This document shows positions 1 to 11,187 of a stretch of DNA of 64,000 nucleotides, piece by piece. The notes beneath the pieces were generated by a model that was given only the letters and a program-made list of their open reading frames with translations, did no database searches and had not been told where the DNA came from. Within the stretch, counting starts at the first letter, position 1, and each line of letters begins with the position of its first letter. A program made the translations under genes and the position numbers. Source of the DNA: Catonia carolina (Eukaryota > Arthropoda > Insecta > Hemiptera > Achilidae); NCBI GenBank assembly GCA_035578175.1, contig JAQMRL010000014.1, positions 11,322,274 to 11,386,273 of the forward strand, written 5' to 3'.

Positions 1-439
1 CGGTGGAGGGACCGTTGTGGGCATCGCTCGCGTCAGCGGGCGATGACGGTCCGGTCGACGGCTTACGGTGACGGGTCGGCGAGCGGAAGCATCATCTTCT
101 CACTTGCGGGGTCGTCGATTAGTCTTCACTGGAGTCCTGTAGCCGTGTGCCGAGGTGGATGTCTTGTCGATGCTGTCTGGATCGGATTGAATCTCTATGT
201 GTCTGGATCCGAATTGAATCCCCTCGGTTCAGTGTAGCGCTCTTTATATAGTTGCCGAGAGCGCTGTGGTAGAGGGCGGTTATTCACTCGGCCTTTGCAA
301 CAAAGCCCTCTGTCGGTACGCAGCCGAAAGGTTTGTCGGTACGCCGCCAAAAGGCCTACCGCACCAACAAGCTCCGGGAGAAGTATTGAAGGCCGTCAAC
401 ACAGTAAATGACTAATTATTAGAAGGGATGGCGGTGACA
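1..439 (-). mobile_element. LTR-like element (solo LTR), copy 1, cut by window edge
   Basis: Same element as 27314-27917. It enters at the window edge and ends ...GGCGGTGACA at 439, followed by GTTT. It is GC-rich against an AT-rich background. Read on the minus strand it has a TATA-like CTATATAAAGAGCGC. The open frame at 43-237 is a shadow. Confidence 0.75.
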
Positions 440-3428
440 GTTTGTTAATATTTTCTTCCCACGAATAAAAATGAAGACTTGTTATAATCAGCTGTAATGA
501 GACAATTTAATGCACATCTGGAGTTGTTTACATTTGAGTCTATTTAAATAAATATAAATAATTCCAGCTGATTAAGATAAATATTTAAAAATTATTTAAT
601 TTTCATTAACAAAATATGGTTACTAGGCAACTAAGAAGAAGGAAATAAAAATTGTAAATTATTTTAGTGTGGGGCTGAATATCAAGCCAGCTAGTAGGTC
701 CCACATTCGTTCTTAAAAAATAAAAATAAAAATATATATTAGAAGATAAAATAGTTTATCCACCAACGTTCATGTTATTAAAAGAGACACAAATTATTCA
801 ACTTTATAATAATAGTGATTATCTGGTAGCTTTTCAATGGTAGATGTATAAAAACATTGATGAAGACATTCGTCTAATAGAAGAATTGAAAGAAATATTT
901 GAATCGTTCAAAGATTGTGAATACAGATTAATTAAGATACGTAACAAATTAAAATATTGAAATATTCATTCATTAATAATTATAAAAATAGATATACATT
1001 TAAAGAATATTTGTTCATTACGGTACAAATTGTTGTAATTATGAAAATATTTATAAAATGAAGTAAAGATTGTTAAGTTTGATAAAGAGTTATATTAGTT
1101 AAATAAAAACCATAATGAGTTAAATGTGAATAATGTTTTATTGAATGAAATAGGGGACAAGGTAAAATGGAAAAATAATAAAATCAAACTTGAAAGCTGA
1201 TACAACACCAATAAAGAAAACAATATTAATTTAATTATTTATTACAAATTTTGTCATACCCTCGTTGGGATAATATAATTTATTACAAATTGGCATACCT
1301 TTGTGAGGACAAATTTAGTTTCTTACACAGGAATCAATTGAAAATGTTTAGACCTCTTAAAAATATCAATTTTGATACATTTTAAGCTGTATTTTAGCTT
1401 AAATACAGAAATACATAAATTTTTACCGTTTTCCATTTAAGTATTGCAAATTTTATCACTTATTCGCATAGTTTGTATGGAGTAATGGTAACGTTCTGGT
1501 CCAGAAATGTAAAGTAGGTGGGTCGAATCCATCAGCGGTAAACATTTTTTATTGTTCAAATAAAATATTGGAAATATTTAAAAAAGTTATTTATTTATTT
1601 TTTAATTTTGACAATTTAAATTAATTTAATTTAATTTAATTTTTATATTTTAAAAGATTCTTCATTTTATTTCTCTTTTAGTATGAATTATTGGATGTGG
1701 TTGGCAGTGATTTAATATTTTATAACATGGAAATTAGAATTAGAATTGATCAATGGATTTTATTTCGTTTCTTATTTCATTTTATTGTATTGCGTTTGAG
1801 TTTTTGGTTTCTGGAGAGTTCTACGGATGAATCTTTTGTTTGGGTTGTTTGTCAGTGCGTATGAGTTTTATTTCTATTGTGTAAGGGAAAGGTTGTTACT
1901 CTTACTCTTGTGCGTACGTGACGAATTCCTTGTATTTGCAGAATCAGGCGATGTTAGGGGAGGTTTTTGATTGGTTGATGCTTTGAGTGGGGCGAGGCGA
2001 AGTGGTGACCGTTGGCCGCGTTCTTGTCCTGTCTTGTTCGGAACTTCGAAGTGGCGAGACTTGTAGTAAGATGACTGCTTATCGTCGTTGGCCGTAATGG
2101 CAAATATCAGTGGTATCAAGGATTGTTTTTAAGTAGCGTGTGTTAACCCGATGTATTGTTAAAAGTCTTTATCGTTATGTGTTAAGTTTTTTTTGAGCTA
2201 CTTCTGTGCAAGTTAATTCATTCGGATGCTACAGAATAATTTGGGTAAGTATTGGGTGTCAGTGTCTGGTCGCCGCCATTCTATTGTTGTAATTTGTTAA
2301 ACTGTTTGTAAGAAGTAATTTGTTGGTGCTGGGAGTCCATGCTTGGAGATTCTGCTGGTCGCTAATTAGAAAAATTCTAATGTAAATCTTGATAAATTTA
2401 TTATTATTAGTTGAATCAAAGCTCCTGCTGTGTAATGTGTTACGGTAAAATTTTCTATTTATGGATGTTTCGTTTATTTAGTGGGTGTTCTGAAGTATAA
2501 ATGTTTTATGTGAAAACTGATAATCAAAAGCGATCAGCATTGGAAACGAAAGATGTGTAATATTAATAAAGGAAATGTAAAGATATTTAAGGATGTAATA
2601 TGAAATAATTAATTTTGTATAATATGGGGTAATTTGTAGTGTAAAGATAGGAAGCTAAAGTCGCGTGATGTAAAAAACCAGGATAGGGGATTTTATATGT
2701 TTATTCGTTTTACTACTAGTTCGTACGAATGTTACAGAAGATACCTAAGGGCGGACCCTCGAGCGCTGAGTGGAGTTATCATAATCCTAAGAACATCATG
2801 GGAGTCGAAGTATGAATCCGCTGAATCCAGTCCATCGGATATTCAGGTTTTCCCGGAAGTCTGCCAATCTTGGAATGACCCAAATTTTCTGAGTATTGAT
2901 TACGAGTGATTGGTTCAGTATTATAAAATATTATTTCATTATTTTCTTTTGGACTTTATAAAAAAGAATTTTATTTAAAGATGTGTGGCCACAAAATTTT
3001 TTTTAATTGTTATTATGTGAAATATGATTTTTGAATATTAAAATATTTTATTGCGGGTTAACAGCATATAAATTTGTTTTTTTTTATTATTTTGGTATCC
3101 CAAAAATGGTGCCCACACCTGAGAATTTTATTCCCAGGCTGGAAGTTCTGTTTCCATCAATCCAGTAATGAGTTATCGACTATTACTAAATCAATTGGTC
3201 TTATATGTTAAATATTAAATTTTTTCTCTGGTTGATGGGACAGTATTTCTGTAATTAAGTTAAAATACAGCTTAAAATGTATCAAAATTGATATATTTTT
3301 AAAAGATCTAAACATTTTCTAATGATTCCTGAATAACAAGTCTTCATTTATTTGTGGGAAGAAAATATTAACAAGTTAATAAAAATCAATGCTATTTCCC
3401 AATGGTTCAAATTCCGTGGGACATCCGG
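440..3428. repeat. Interior and right arm of a CCGGGTGTCCC-ended inverted-repeat element, copy 1
   Basis: The right end reads CCGTGGGACATCCGG at 3414-3428, the inverse of CCGGGTGTCCCACGG at 27258 (the left end in copy 2). Inside, 1335-1425 is repeated in inverse orientation near 3245-3340. The body also holds the tRNA-like stretch and AT-rich filler. The short open frames at 1874-2119 and 2697-2909 resemble nothing known. Confidence 0.5.
1468..1542 (+). other. Degenerate tRNA-like sequence with box A and box B
   Basis: TGGAGTAATGGTAACG resembles box A and GGGTCGAATCC resembles box B, spaced as in a tRNA. The T-arm stem pairs (GGTGG with CCATC). The acceptor stem pairs poorly and position 33 is not T. 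A GTC triplet falls at the anticodon place. A tRNA-Asp-like pseudogene or SINE head is more likely than a working tRNA. The same sequence recurs near 31186-31260. Confidence 0.35.
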
Positions 3429-3471
3429 AATAGGTCGCTGAAATAATTAAGTAATATGTAATCTGTCTGTT

Positions 3472-3867
3472 CGCCCATAGCTGGCAGGTTGAGAGTTAAA
3501 TTATTTGCACTCGATCTGTTTGTTTCAGGGCTACAAAAGGTAGTTCTGTTTTTTATCACATAGTCAGCCAATTATATGACTGAACTATTTAAGATCAGAA
3601 GAGGTAGAGATGTAAAAGACACTAATCATAGTTATCTCCTCTGAAAGTAATGAATTTCATTATACAGCCAGACCCTATGGTGAATGATGTGAAGGTGTCA
3701 TTTGCAAGGTGGAAAGTAGGTGCTTTTCGGAGGGCCTGGCATACTGATAAGCATACTCTTTCGACTCAGTGAGGTAGGCAATAGTAAACCACCTCACTTC
3801 TCGGTTTTACTAAATAAAACCTCTACAGATTCAAACCAGCTTTTCGGCTGATGACATAAACAACAAC
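3472..3867 (+). mobile_element. About 396-bp retroposon (family D), copy 1
   Basis: Starts CGCCCATAGCTGGCAGG and ends in an ACAACAACA tail. It is flanked by 12-bp direct repeats at 3460-3471 (AATCTGTCTGTT) and 3868-3879 (AATCCGTCTGTT). The family recurs in fragments at about 7970-8200, 10355-10495, 21350-21510, 45362-45415 and 55735-56075. No tRNA box A/B is seen in the head. It is a SINE or a LINE 3' end. Confidence 0.75.
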
Positions 3868-3879
3868 AATCCGTCTGTT

Positions 3880-5185
3880 ATTAAAGTATTTAAATTCGTA
3901 CAAAATTTTTGAAAAGTAAATTCTACAATAATTTGAGGAATTTTAACATTTTTATTGATTCCATGTATAAATTGTTTTTATGGTTTAACGTGAAGATCTT
4001 AGAATATATTTTTATTACCAGTTAAAACAAATTAAAATAATATTAAATTAATTAAATATATAATATTAATTAATATTAAAAAAATATATTATAATTGTAA
4101 TATTGATTTTAATTAATTAATTAAACAAATTATTCCTGAATTTATTTCAGTTGTGGAGGTCGCTTCTATGTAAAAGTGCTCCGCGCGAGGCAAGCGCTTA
4201 TAGGTTGTAAACGAAAGTTTTACACTAGTTGGCGCGTATCTACCACTCCGCCGGACAATTATCTTGCACTACGTTCTATCACAAAAATATCTACATCCAG
4301 CTAATAAACATTATCCTTTAGGCGTTTTCAATTATACCGTTCAGATTACTTGTAATTATTGTAGTTTTATAAAGACTCCTTAATTTATTATTTTAGCCAT
4401 TACATTTAACAAAACAATTTTTTCTACTTTTTAATGTTTACCGCTTTTATGTTTCAAAAACTCAACACATTCTCCACTATCACGCATTTCAGTCTACGAA
4501 GAAAATCGAAACGAAACGATACAATACAAAAGATAACTGGTGAAACTAAAAACGAGTAAACACGGGCAAGTGCAAACAGTTGTATTAAACTAGTAACAGA
4601 CATTAATTATTTTAATGATATGAAATAAATAATCTGAAATGATAAACAGCGAATCACTGGAATTGTTTACTCTCCTGTTATAATTCAAGCGCATTAGTCT
4701 TATATTACTTGTGATCAAAAATAAAACAAAACTGCGTCAATAATAAAAACCTACAAATCATAATAGTAAATAATGTAACGAAAAATAACAATGTTACAGT
4801 AACAATAGTGTAATTTTAATTATTACGGTAATGGTAAACTAATGTTCGGTTTATAAAACATTTTCTAACAAATGAATTGAACGTGTTTATATTAAGCTTA
4901 GAGCGAATTAGGTTGTATGGAATTATTTTTTTTTGATCATGCTGTGCGTATTTTTAATTAATACGCATGCTCACTTGTATTGCTAGTTGCCTACGTCGGA
5001 GTACTCGTAGCGTAGACAGACCTGATTAATTATAATAAATTAATATAATTAAGGAATAATTTAAGCAACTTTGTTATTTGTAAATAATTTTCTCGGTAAA
5101 ATGTCAACCTGTAAATGCTTCCACATATTATATTTCAAAGTTAAAAACTTCCAGAAACAATATTTTAGTGAAAAGTAAAACTTTT
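3880..5185. other. AT-rich intron-4 filler of upstream paralogue; nothing recognised
   Basis: AT-rich sequence of the (TTAAT)n type near 4035-4130, then unique-looking DNA. TTATTTCAG at about 4141-4149 resembles a splice acceptor, but the following codons do not look like a receptor. Duplicated at 33665-34975. Confidence 0.4.
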
Positions 5186-6253
5186 ACTTTCTCTTGCCCA
5201 GTATAAAAGCCGTACTTGTCGGAATACACGTTTTCAGACCCCATGAACCAAAAAAAAAAAATGTTTTTAGCTATTGTGTGTGAACAAATTATTTGAAGAA
5301 CGGAATATTGTACGCAGTTGAAATTTGGAACTTAAATTAGGTACAACTAGAAAACCCGACACAGATATTTTCATCAAAATTGGTCAATCAGAAGTAGCGC
5401 TTCATTCGTGCAGTTTTAATTCTTTTGCAATTTTCTCTGAAACGCCTCCAACATTTTTTTTAAAAATCGCCGCATTTCCGACATTTTTTTATACTCTACA
5501 AAATAGGGTAAGAGCTGCTGAGATTTTTGGGGAGGTTGTGTTTTCGTAGTAAAAAATAAAAAACCATTTTCATCAAAATCAGTCAACCGGATATAGTAGT
5601 AGTTTATTCGTATAATTTTCACTTTTTTACGATTTTCTTAAAAACGTTTCCTACGAATTTTTTTTTAAATCGCCTCATTTACTAAATTTTTAATTCTCTT
5701 CAAGATAGGGTAGGCGCATGTCTGCTGAAATTCTCGGAGAGGCTGTTTTGTCGTAAAAAAAATTGTTTTTTTTTTTAAGATTGCGGCTTTCATATTGATT
5801 TTAGCACAAAAATGTAATTATAAAATAAAAGTTGTAGGGAATTTAAAATCCAGCAACATTAATATCAAACACTTTTTTTGTATAACGCTTTGTTGAGCGA
5901 TAATTAGCGATTTTCTGGTTTTTTTTTTTTTAAATCAAAATCTGTAAATCAAATCGATTTTTTAAAATTGTAGCTCTAATATGCACTTTACGACAAAAGT
6001 GTAGGAAATTAAAAGATCTACAACTTTTATTTTGACCATTTTTCTCTACAGAGCCTAGTTCAGCGTAAAAGAGTAATTTTCCGTATTTTTAAGCAAAACT
6101 AAGGTTGATTATCATTTTTCGTTTTTCACTCATGATTAAAATAAGGTTATGTTTTTTGTTTATTTCAAATGTTTTATTACTAATGTTAGGTTATATCGTT
6201 AATTATTTGCATTGGCAAGAGAAAGTCGTGTGAGTGTTTCACACCTATTTTTT
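5186..6253 (+). mobile_element. HINE-like repeat, near complete, copy 1
   Basis: Runs from ACTTTCTCTTGCC to GGCAAGAGAAAGTCGTGTGAGTG (split over the 3' hairpin) and stops 43 bp before the receptor terminal exon. It contains both internal units of about 175 bp, each with an inverted pair related to GTTGTAG...CTACAAC. It is non-coding; the open frames at 5325-5549 and 5416-5622 come from the repeat itself. Confidence 0.8.
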
Positions 6254-6296
6254 CGTTATAAATTGACTAATTTTATTTTGAATTTTTGTTTCTTAG

Positions 6297-6359
6297 ATTC
6301 TGAGTGCAGCATACTCCTACTTCAACTTACTGCAATCATTTAAAACCAAAAATAATTAA
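6297..6359 (+). CDS. Terminal exon of an upstream paralogous odorant receptor
   Basis: Base-for-base the same as 36077-36139 over the acceptor TTTGTTTCTTAG, the 20-codon coding part and the TAA stop. It lies in duplication copy 1. No earlier receptor exon is in the window to its left. The matching exon 4 should end about 265 bp before base 1, judging by the distance from 27213 to the copy-2 equivalent of base 1. I infer a tandem paralogue whose exons 1-4 lie outside the window. Confidence 0.82.
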   Translation: MLSAAYSYFNLLQSFKTKNN

Positions 6360-6457
6360 CATAATACGATGTACGTGAGGGAAACTATTCAAAAATTCTA
6401 CATACTTCTAATTAGCAATTCTAAACTTTAATTACGGTAATTTTTTTAGTAACTTAA

Positions 6458-6463
6458 AATAAA
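6458..6463 (+). promoter_or_regulatory. Putative polyadenylation signal of upstream paralogue
   Basis: AATAAA at the position equivalent to 36238, about 100 bp after the duplicated terminal exon's stop. Confidence 0.35.
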
Positions 6464-6679
6464 AATTTTGTAGTAACTAAGTAACTTAAAATGTATTAGA
6501 CAGCAAAAATGTTAACTTTGCAACTTAGTGATAAATAGGATGATGAAACCAAAAAATCCAGATAAGAATACAAATTTAAAATATCCAATTTAACTTTATT
6601 TTATTCCGTGAGATTCTTGCTCAACTCAATTTTCAACAAGTAACTTAATTAAAAATCAATTTCAAAAGTCTTTATTAAA

Positions 6680-6990
6680 TTTTACTACACAATCATATAT
6701 GGAAGCGAGGCATGGTTACTTGCAAATAGAAAACGAAATCAAAGATGCAGAAATGAAAATTCTTCGGGCAGTGATGGGCTGCACTCTTGAAATTTCAAAA
6801 CAAGAAATGACTTTATAAGACAAGAGTCACAAATATTTAGCCTGGAGAAAAAGATCAATGAGTAGCCTACAGAACACTCTGGAAATCACGAAGGGAAGCC
6901 TAAATTGGCAATAAATTATAAACCGAATGGTCGAAGGTGTGTTGGTCGTCCAAGGGGAAGGTGGTTTCCAAAACAGTCAGTACTACCGAA
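6680..6990 (+). pseudogene. RTE-like LINE reverse transcriptase C-terminal remnant, copy 1
   Basis: Decayed reading frames give IYGSEAWLL, then NYKPNGR and GRPRG, the conserved end of RTE-type reverse transcriptase proteins. Stops and frameshifts are present. The polypurine tract starts right at the end of this remnant, so the tract is the expanded (GAA)n tail of the LINE. Confidence 0.65.
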
Positions 6991-7556
6991 GAAGAAAAGG
7001 CAGAAGAAGAACAACAACAAAAAAAGAAAATGAAGAAGAGGAGAAAGAGGAGAAGGAAGAAAAAGGGTAGAAGAAGAAGAAGAAGAAGAAGAGGTGGAGG
7101 AGGAGAAAGACAAGAAGAAGATGAGGAGATGAGGAGGAGGAGTAGAAACAGAAGAGAAGAAAGAGGGAGATAGGAGAGAAGGCGAGGGGAGAGGAGGAAT
7201 AGGGAAGGGTAGAAGAGGAGGAGGAGGGAAGAGGAGATGAGAGGAGAGGGGAGGAGGAGTACAAGAAGAAGAGGAGGAGAAAAAGAGAAGGAGGAGGAGG
7301 AGAAAAGAAGAGGAGAAGAAAAAGAAGAGAAGGCAGAGGAGAAGGGGAGAAAAAGGAGAAGATGAGAGGAAGATGAGGAGGAGAAAAGGAGGAGGCGAAG
7401 AAGAAAAATTATAGAAGGAGGAGGAGGAGATGGAGGAGAACAGTAGGAGAAGAGGAGAAGGAGTAGAAAGAGGAGGCGAAGTAGAAAGATTGGAGGAGGC
7501 GGAAAGTAGGTGGAGGGGCGGTGTGGAGAGGGGAGGGGTGAGGGAGAAGAAGGCTT
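6982..7556 (+). repeat. Polypurine (GAA/GGA)n tract, about 575 bp, copy 1
   Basis: Almost only A and G on the + strand. The long Ser/Leu/Phe-rich frame on the minus strand (6900-7586) and the Lys/Arg/Glu frame on the plus strand are low-complexity artefacts. Long mirror-like homopurine runs can form triplex DNA. Confidence 0.9.
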
Positions 7557-7969
7557 TACAATCATAGAAACTGATATCATAGTCAATTCAATTCAATTTT
7601 AAATTTATTTAAATATTCCAAAGACGTTCAGTTAAGGTAATCTGTAGATTCAATATATCATTTAGTATTTATCAGATTATTGTCACCAATGAATTCATTG
7701 AAGTAAATAAAATTCAAATTAATTGTAATTCGTATTCTAAATTTAGTTATTCATTTGTTTAATAAACGTTTGTCATTTTGTATACCTGTAGTTTATTTCT
7801 TAACTAGATTTAGTGTCTAAAGTAATTTGCGATATGAAATTTTACACAAGATTACATTAAAAAATAAATTCTTCAAACATGTCTCGGTATATGTTTACAA
7901 TATGTTTCACAGTAAGAATGGAACTGCGAAAAGAGCTTCCAGAAACATCTAAAATCGGCTTACTTCATT
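7557..7969. other. AT-rich sequence, nothing recognised, copy 1
   Basis: No open frame, known repeat end or RNA gene is seen between the polypurine tract and the family D fragment. Duplicated at 37337-37749. Confidence 0.4.
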
Positions 7970-8200
7970 CACCACAGGGTCTGGGGCTCTGTAATGAAAT
8001 TCATTACTCACACAGGAGATAACTCTAACTACTGTCTTTTACACCTCTACCTCTTCTGTTCTTAAATACTTCTGTCATATAATTACCTGATTATGTGACA
8101 AAAAACAGAACTACTTTTTGTAGCCCTGGAAAGAAATTAAAGTGTAAATCGATCGAGTGTAAATAATAATTTAACACTCCGCCTACATACTATGGGCAAA
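7970..8200 (-). repeat. Family D retroposon fragment joined to a HINE-like end, copy 1
   Basis: Minus-orientation family D sequence (GTAATGAAATTCATTACTC, TTTTTGTAGCCCTGGAA), ending CTATGGGCAAA directly against the TCTGATGTG end of a HINE-like repeat. The same junction recurs elsewhere, so the two may once have moved together. Duplicated at 37750-37978. Confidence 0.55.
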
Positions 8201-8201
8201 T

Positions 8202-9485
8202 CTGATGTGAAACACTCACATGACTTTCTCTTACCAATGAAAATAATGAACACTATAACCTAACATTAGTAATAAAACATTAGAAATAAAAAAAAAACTA
8301 ACCTCAAATAACATAAGCTAATTTTAATCATAAGTTAAAAACGCAAAATGAAAATTAACCTCAGTTTGGCCTAAAAATATGGAAAATCACTCTTTCATGC
8401 TAAACTAGGCTCTGTAGAGAAAAATGCGCAAAATAAAAGTTGTAGATCTTTTAAGTTCTATTAATTTTGAATTACATTTTACGACAAAAGTGTATATTGT
8501 CTAAAGTGTATATTACACACTTTTGTCATAAAATGCATACTAAGGCTACAATTTAAAAAAATCTGATGTGAAACACACACAACTTTCTCTTGCCAATGCA
8601 AATAATTAACAATTAATGGTGGATAGTCCCCAACAATATAGTTTAAAAGGAAAATGAGCCGATATTGGACACAATGAGGAAGAGGAGAGTCGCTTTCTTA
8701 GGCCACCTTAGCAGACTGCCTGACTCAAGACACATTAAACAGCTCCTTGACTACCAAATGAAGAATAAGATCCAAAACAAATGGATACAGGAAGTCATGT
8801 CAGACATGGGGAACTTGAATATAAATGAAGAAATGATCCAGAGACGAGAAGAGAAGACCATCCTAAGGGAAAAGAGGATAACCTAACTGCCTTTCAGAGA
8901 GAGAAGACAGCCGAATGCAGCTGTAGCAGAGAGATTGAGAGCCACCAGGTCAAGGAATATGAAATTGATGTGGGAACGAAGAAAACAACAGTGTGGTGCC
9001 ACAACTAACTCCTCAAGGAACGCATGTCCATGAGTGACTTGAGTGCTCCAATTGGGGCGTAAATAAAAAAAAACATTAGAATTAAACAAAAAAACTAACC
9101 TCAATAAACATAATCTAATTTTAATCATGAGTGAAAGACGCAAAATGAAAATCAACCTGTTTGGGTTTAAAATACGGAAAATCACTCTTTCACGCCAAAC
9201 TAGGCTCTGTAGAGAAAAATACCTTGAAATCAAAGTTGTAGATCATTTAACTTCCTATAAATTTAATTATATACACTTTTGTCGTAAAATGCATGCTAAG
9301 GCTGAAATCTTTAAAAAAAATCGATTTATACACGTTTTTGTGGAAAAAAAGAAAATCGCTAATTACCGCTAAACTAAGCGTTATACAAAAAAAATTATTG
9401 TAATAAAAGTTGTAGGTTTTGAAATTCTCTAAAACTTTCGTCGTATACATTTTAGGGCTAAAATGCATATTTATATAGCTATGGG
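8202..9485 (-). mobile_element. Two HINE-like fragments, the second split by a LINE end, copy 1
   Basis: Minus orientation. 8202-8556 and 8562-8636 both begin with the GTGTGAAACAC hairpin. The second resumes at about 9066 after the LINE segment and runs to 9485, lacking the ACTTTCTCTTGCC end. Duplicated at 37980-39270. Confidence 0.7.
8640..9063 (+). pseudogene. LINE reverse transcriptase C-terminal fragment, copy 1
   Basis: Reads RRVAFLGHLSRLPDSR, then QNKWIQEVMSDMG, then after a TAA LPFRERRQPNAAVAER. The FLGHL-x-R-x-P pattern is typical of the region just past the reverse transcriptase in RTE/L2-type LINEs. Copy 1 has a stop at 8884-8886 where copy 2 has CAA. It sits in a HINE-like repeat. 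Confidence 0.6.
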
Positions 9486-9548
9486 CAAATAGGTAGTGTT
9501 TATATCGAATAAAATTAAAATAACAAAATGAAATTGTAATAATTTTTT

Positions 9549-9601
9549 ACTTTCTCTTGCCTGTATGAATATATAGGAAGGAAAGTATTGTTTTCATGTC
9601 G
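9549..9601 (+). mobile_element. HINE-like 5' stub ending at the duplication breakpoint
   Basis: Only ACTTTCTCTTGCC, the terminal hairpin and GGAAGGAAAGTATTGTTTTC remain. In copy 2 the same start opens a complete element at 39332. The break is the edge of the tandem duplication. Confidence 0.8.
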
Positions 9602-10340
9602 TTTTCATGTGCTAAGTTTTTTAGGCTGAATAAAACGATAGTTTGCCCGTGCCGAACGATCGAGCGGTTACCGAGATAGTAAGGGTTCAGTATATTGTTA
9701 ATAAAATTTAAATAACGTACGAATTTTAAATTTCGTACACGCTGTAAGAATATAATTGTCTATGTTTTGTTAAAAATTCAAACTTTTCGGTCAAATAATA
9801 TTATCGAGTTACACGCCTCTAAAATATTTAGTGCGGTAGCAAAAAAACCGGGTCTATTTGTCTTCCAACCACGATATGGCAATTTTTAAACAACATTAAA
9901 ATATATAGGATTATTATAGGTCAACGCAGAATAAAATGAGCTAAATTGTGATGTAAAATAAGTTAAAATCCTACTCATAGTTTTTGAGCTGCAAGGGTTC
10001 AAACTTGGGTGTCTATGATTATGAAACTGATAGTAGGTTTCACCGAGCTGTGGACACATTATAGCTGTATAATAAAATTCATTACTCTCAGAAAAAATAA
10101 CTGTGACTATTTTGCAGAGCCCGTTATAAAGAACTGTCATACATTCTCACGAAATTTGGCGAAAATCGGACAACCTGATCTGATTTTACACGACTTCAAA
10201 GTTTGGCTACGGGAAATTAAGCTAAAAAAACGGGCACTATTTTCAACCCACAATAACAACCGTTTCAAAAAATTTACCCTTTCGTCGAACCAAAGCAGAT
10301 TTAAACAAGTTAAATTTTGGTGTAAATTACATTAACATCC
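9602..10340. repeat. Family C dispersed repeat region
   Basis: About 9770-9900 is the inverse of 44880-45000 (TTGCCATATTGAGG, ACCCGGTTTTTTGCTACCGC). About 9900-10340 shares stretches with 44735-44880, 45220-45345 and, in inverse, 50185-50500 (GTGCCCGTTTTTT, TCCGATTTTAGCCAAATTTC). No protein domain is visible. Class unknown. Confidence 0.5.
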
Positions 10341-10506
10341 GATTAGCTGTTTTCCGACAACTTGCTTTCTGTTCTTAAATGCTTCAGTCATATAATTGGC
10401 TGACCATGTGATAAGAAACAGAACTATTTTTTGTAACCCTGGAATTAGCAGATCGAGTGCAAATAATTCTACCTGCCTGTTATGGGTAATTAATATAATA
10501 AAAATC

Positions 10507-11187
10507 TGGTGTGAAACACTCACACGACTTTCTCTTACCAAAAAAAATAATGAACAATATAACCTAACATAAGTAATAATAATAGAAATAAACATAAAAA
10601 CTAACCTCAAAAACGTAACCTTATTTTAATCATAAGTGAAAGACGCAAAATGAAAATCAAACTCAGTTTGGCTTAAAACTACGGAAAAATCACTCACGCT
10701 AAACTAGGTAGAGAAAAATGCTTAGAATAAAATTTGTAGTTCTTTTAATTTTCTATAAATTTGATTACTATATAGGCCTACACTGTCGTCGTAAAATGCA
10801 TACTAAGTACGAAATCTTAAAATATCCATTTTTTTAAATTTTCATGAAAAATAAACAGAACATTACTAATTACTGCTAAAGTAAGCGTTATACAAAAAAA
10901 GTTTGAAATAAAAGTTGTAGGTTTTTAAATTTTCTACTACTTACATAATATAAGTTTGTGCAAAAATGCATATTAAAGCAGCAATCATGAAAAAAAAAAC
11001 ATTTTTTTTCAACGAGAGAACAGCCTCCCTAAGAATTTCAGTAGTAGTATAAACAATATAGTAAATGAGGCGATTTTTAAAAAAATCGTAAAAGCCGTTT
11101 CTGAGAAAATTGCAAACAAGTGAAAAATGACAACAATAAACTACTTCCGGTTGACCTATTTTGATGAAAATATTCGTCCAGACCACA
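10507..11187 (-). mobile_element. HINE-like repeat, truncated
   Basis: Minus orientation from the GTGTGAAACACTCACACG end to GATGAAAATATTCGTCC. Both internal units are present; the ACTTTCTCTTGCC end is missing. Confidence 0.75.

Larger units (their letters stand above)
1..9601 (+). repeat. Segmental duplication, copy 1 (right part)
   Basis: Runs parallel to 27479-39384 almost base for base, including every older transposon, the receptor terminal exon and the polypurine tract. It begins before base 1. It ends at 9601, where copy 1 goes from TTTTCATGTCG into TTTTCATGTGC while copy 2 carries on into the HINE-like repeat. Visible differences are substitutions, short indels and one 2.2-kb insertion found only in copy 2. 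Confidence 0.95.

Noticed and set aside
770..960. 62-codon frame, open at 30488-30676
   Set aside because: Copy 1 has an in-frame TAG; no family resemblance.
1468..1542. Functional tRNA-Asp gene
   Set aside because: Poor acceptor stem, G instead of T at position 33, weak anticodon stem; kept only as a tRNA-like remnant.
1874..2119. 81-codon minus frame duplicated at 31658-31903
   Set aside because: Its preservation is explained by the recent duplication; no recognisable domain or splice context.
3096..3126. TGGTGCCCACACCTGAG as a retroelement primer-binding site
   Set aside because: No LTR with TG/CA ends and TSD could be placed to its left, and no gag-pol follows.
4140..4190. TTATTTCAG followed by a short frame as a receptor exon
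   Set aside because: Does not fit the receptor C-terminus in the required phase, while 6297/36077 fits exactly.
5325..5549. Recurring short protein with IFIKIGQ-x-EV and CDF-like pieces (also 18671, 35114, 46437)
   Set aside because: The similarity comes from the HINE-like repeat; copies have random stops and frameshifts, and no copy has a longer frame.
6900..7586. 228-codon minus-strand open frame, and the same at 36680-37366
   Set aside because: Ser/Leu/Phe/Pro low-complexity translation of a polypurine tract; no domain.
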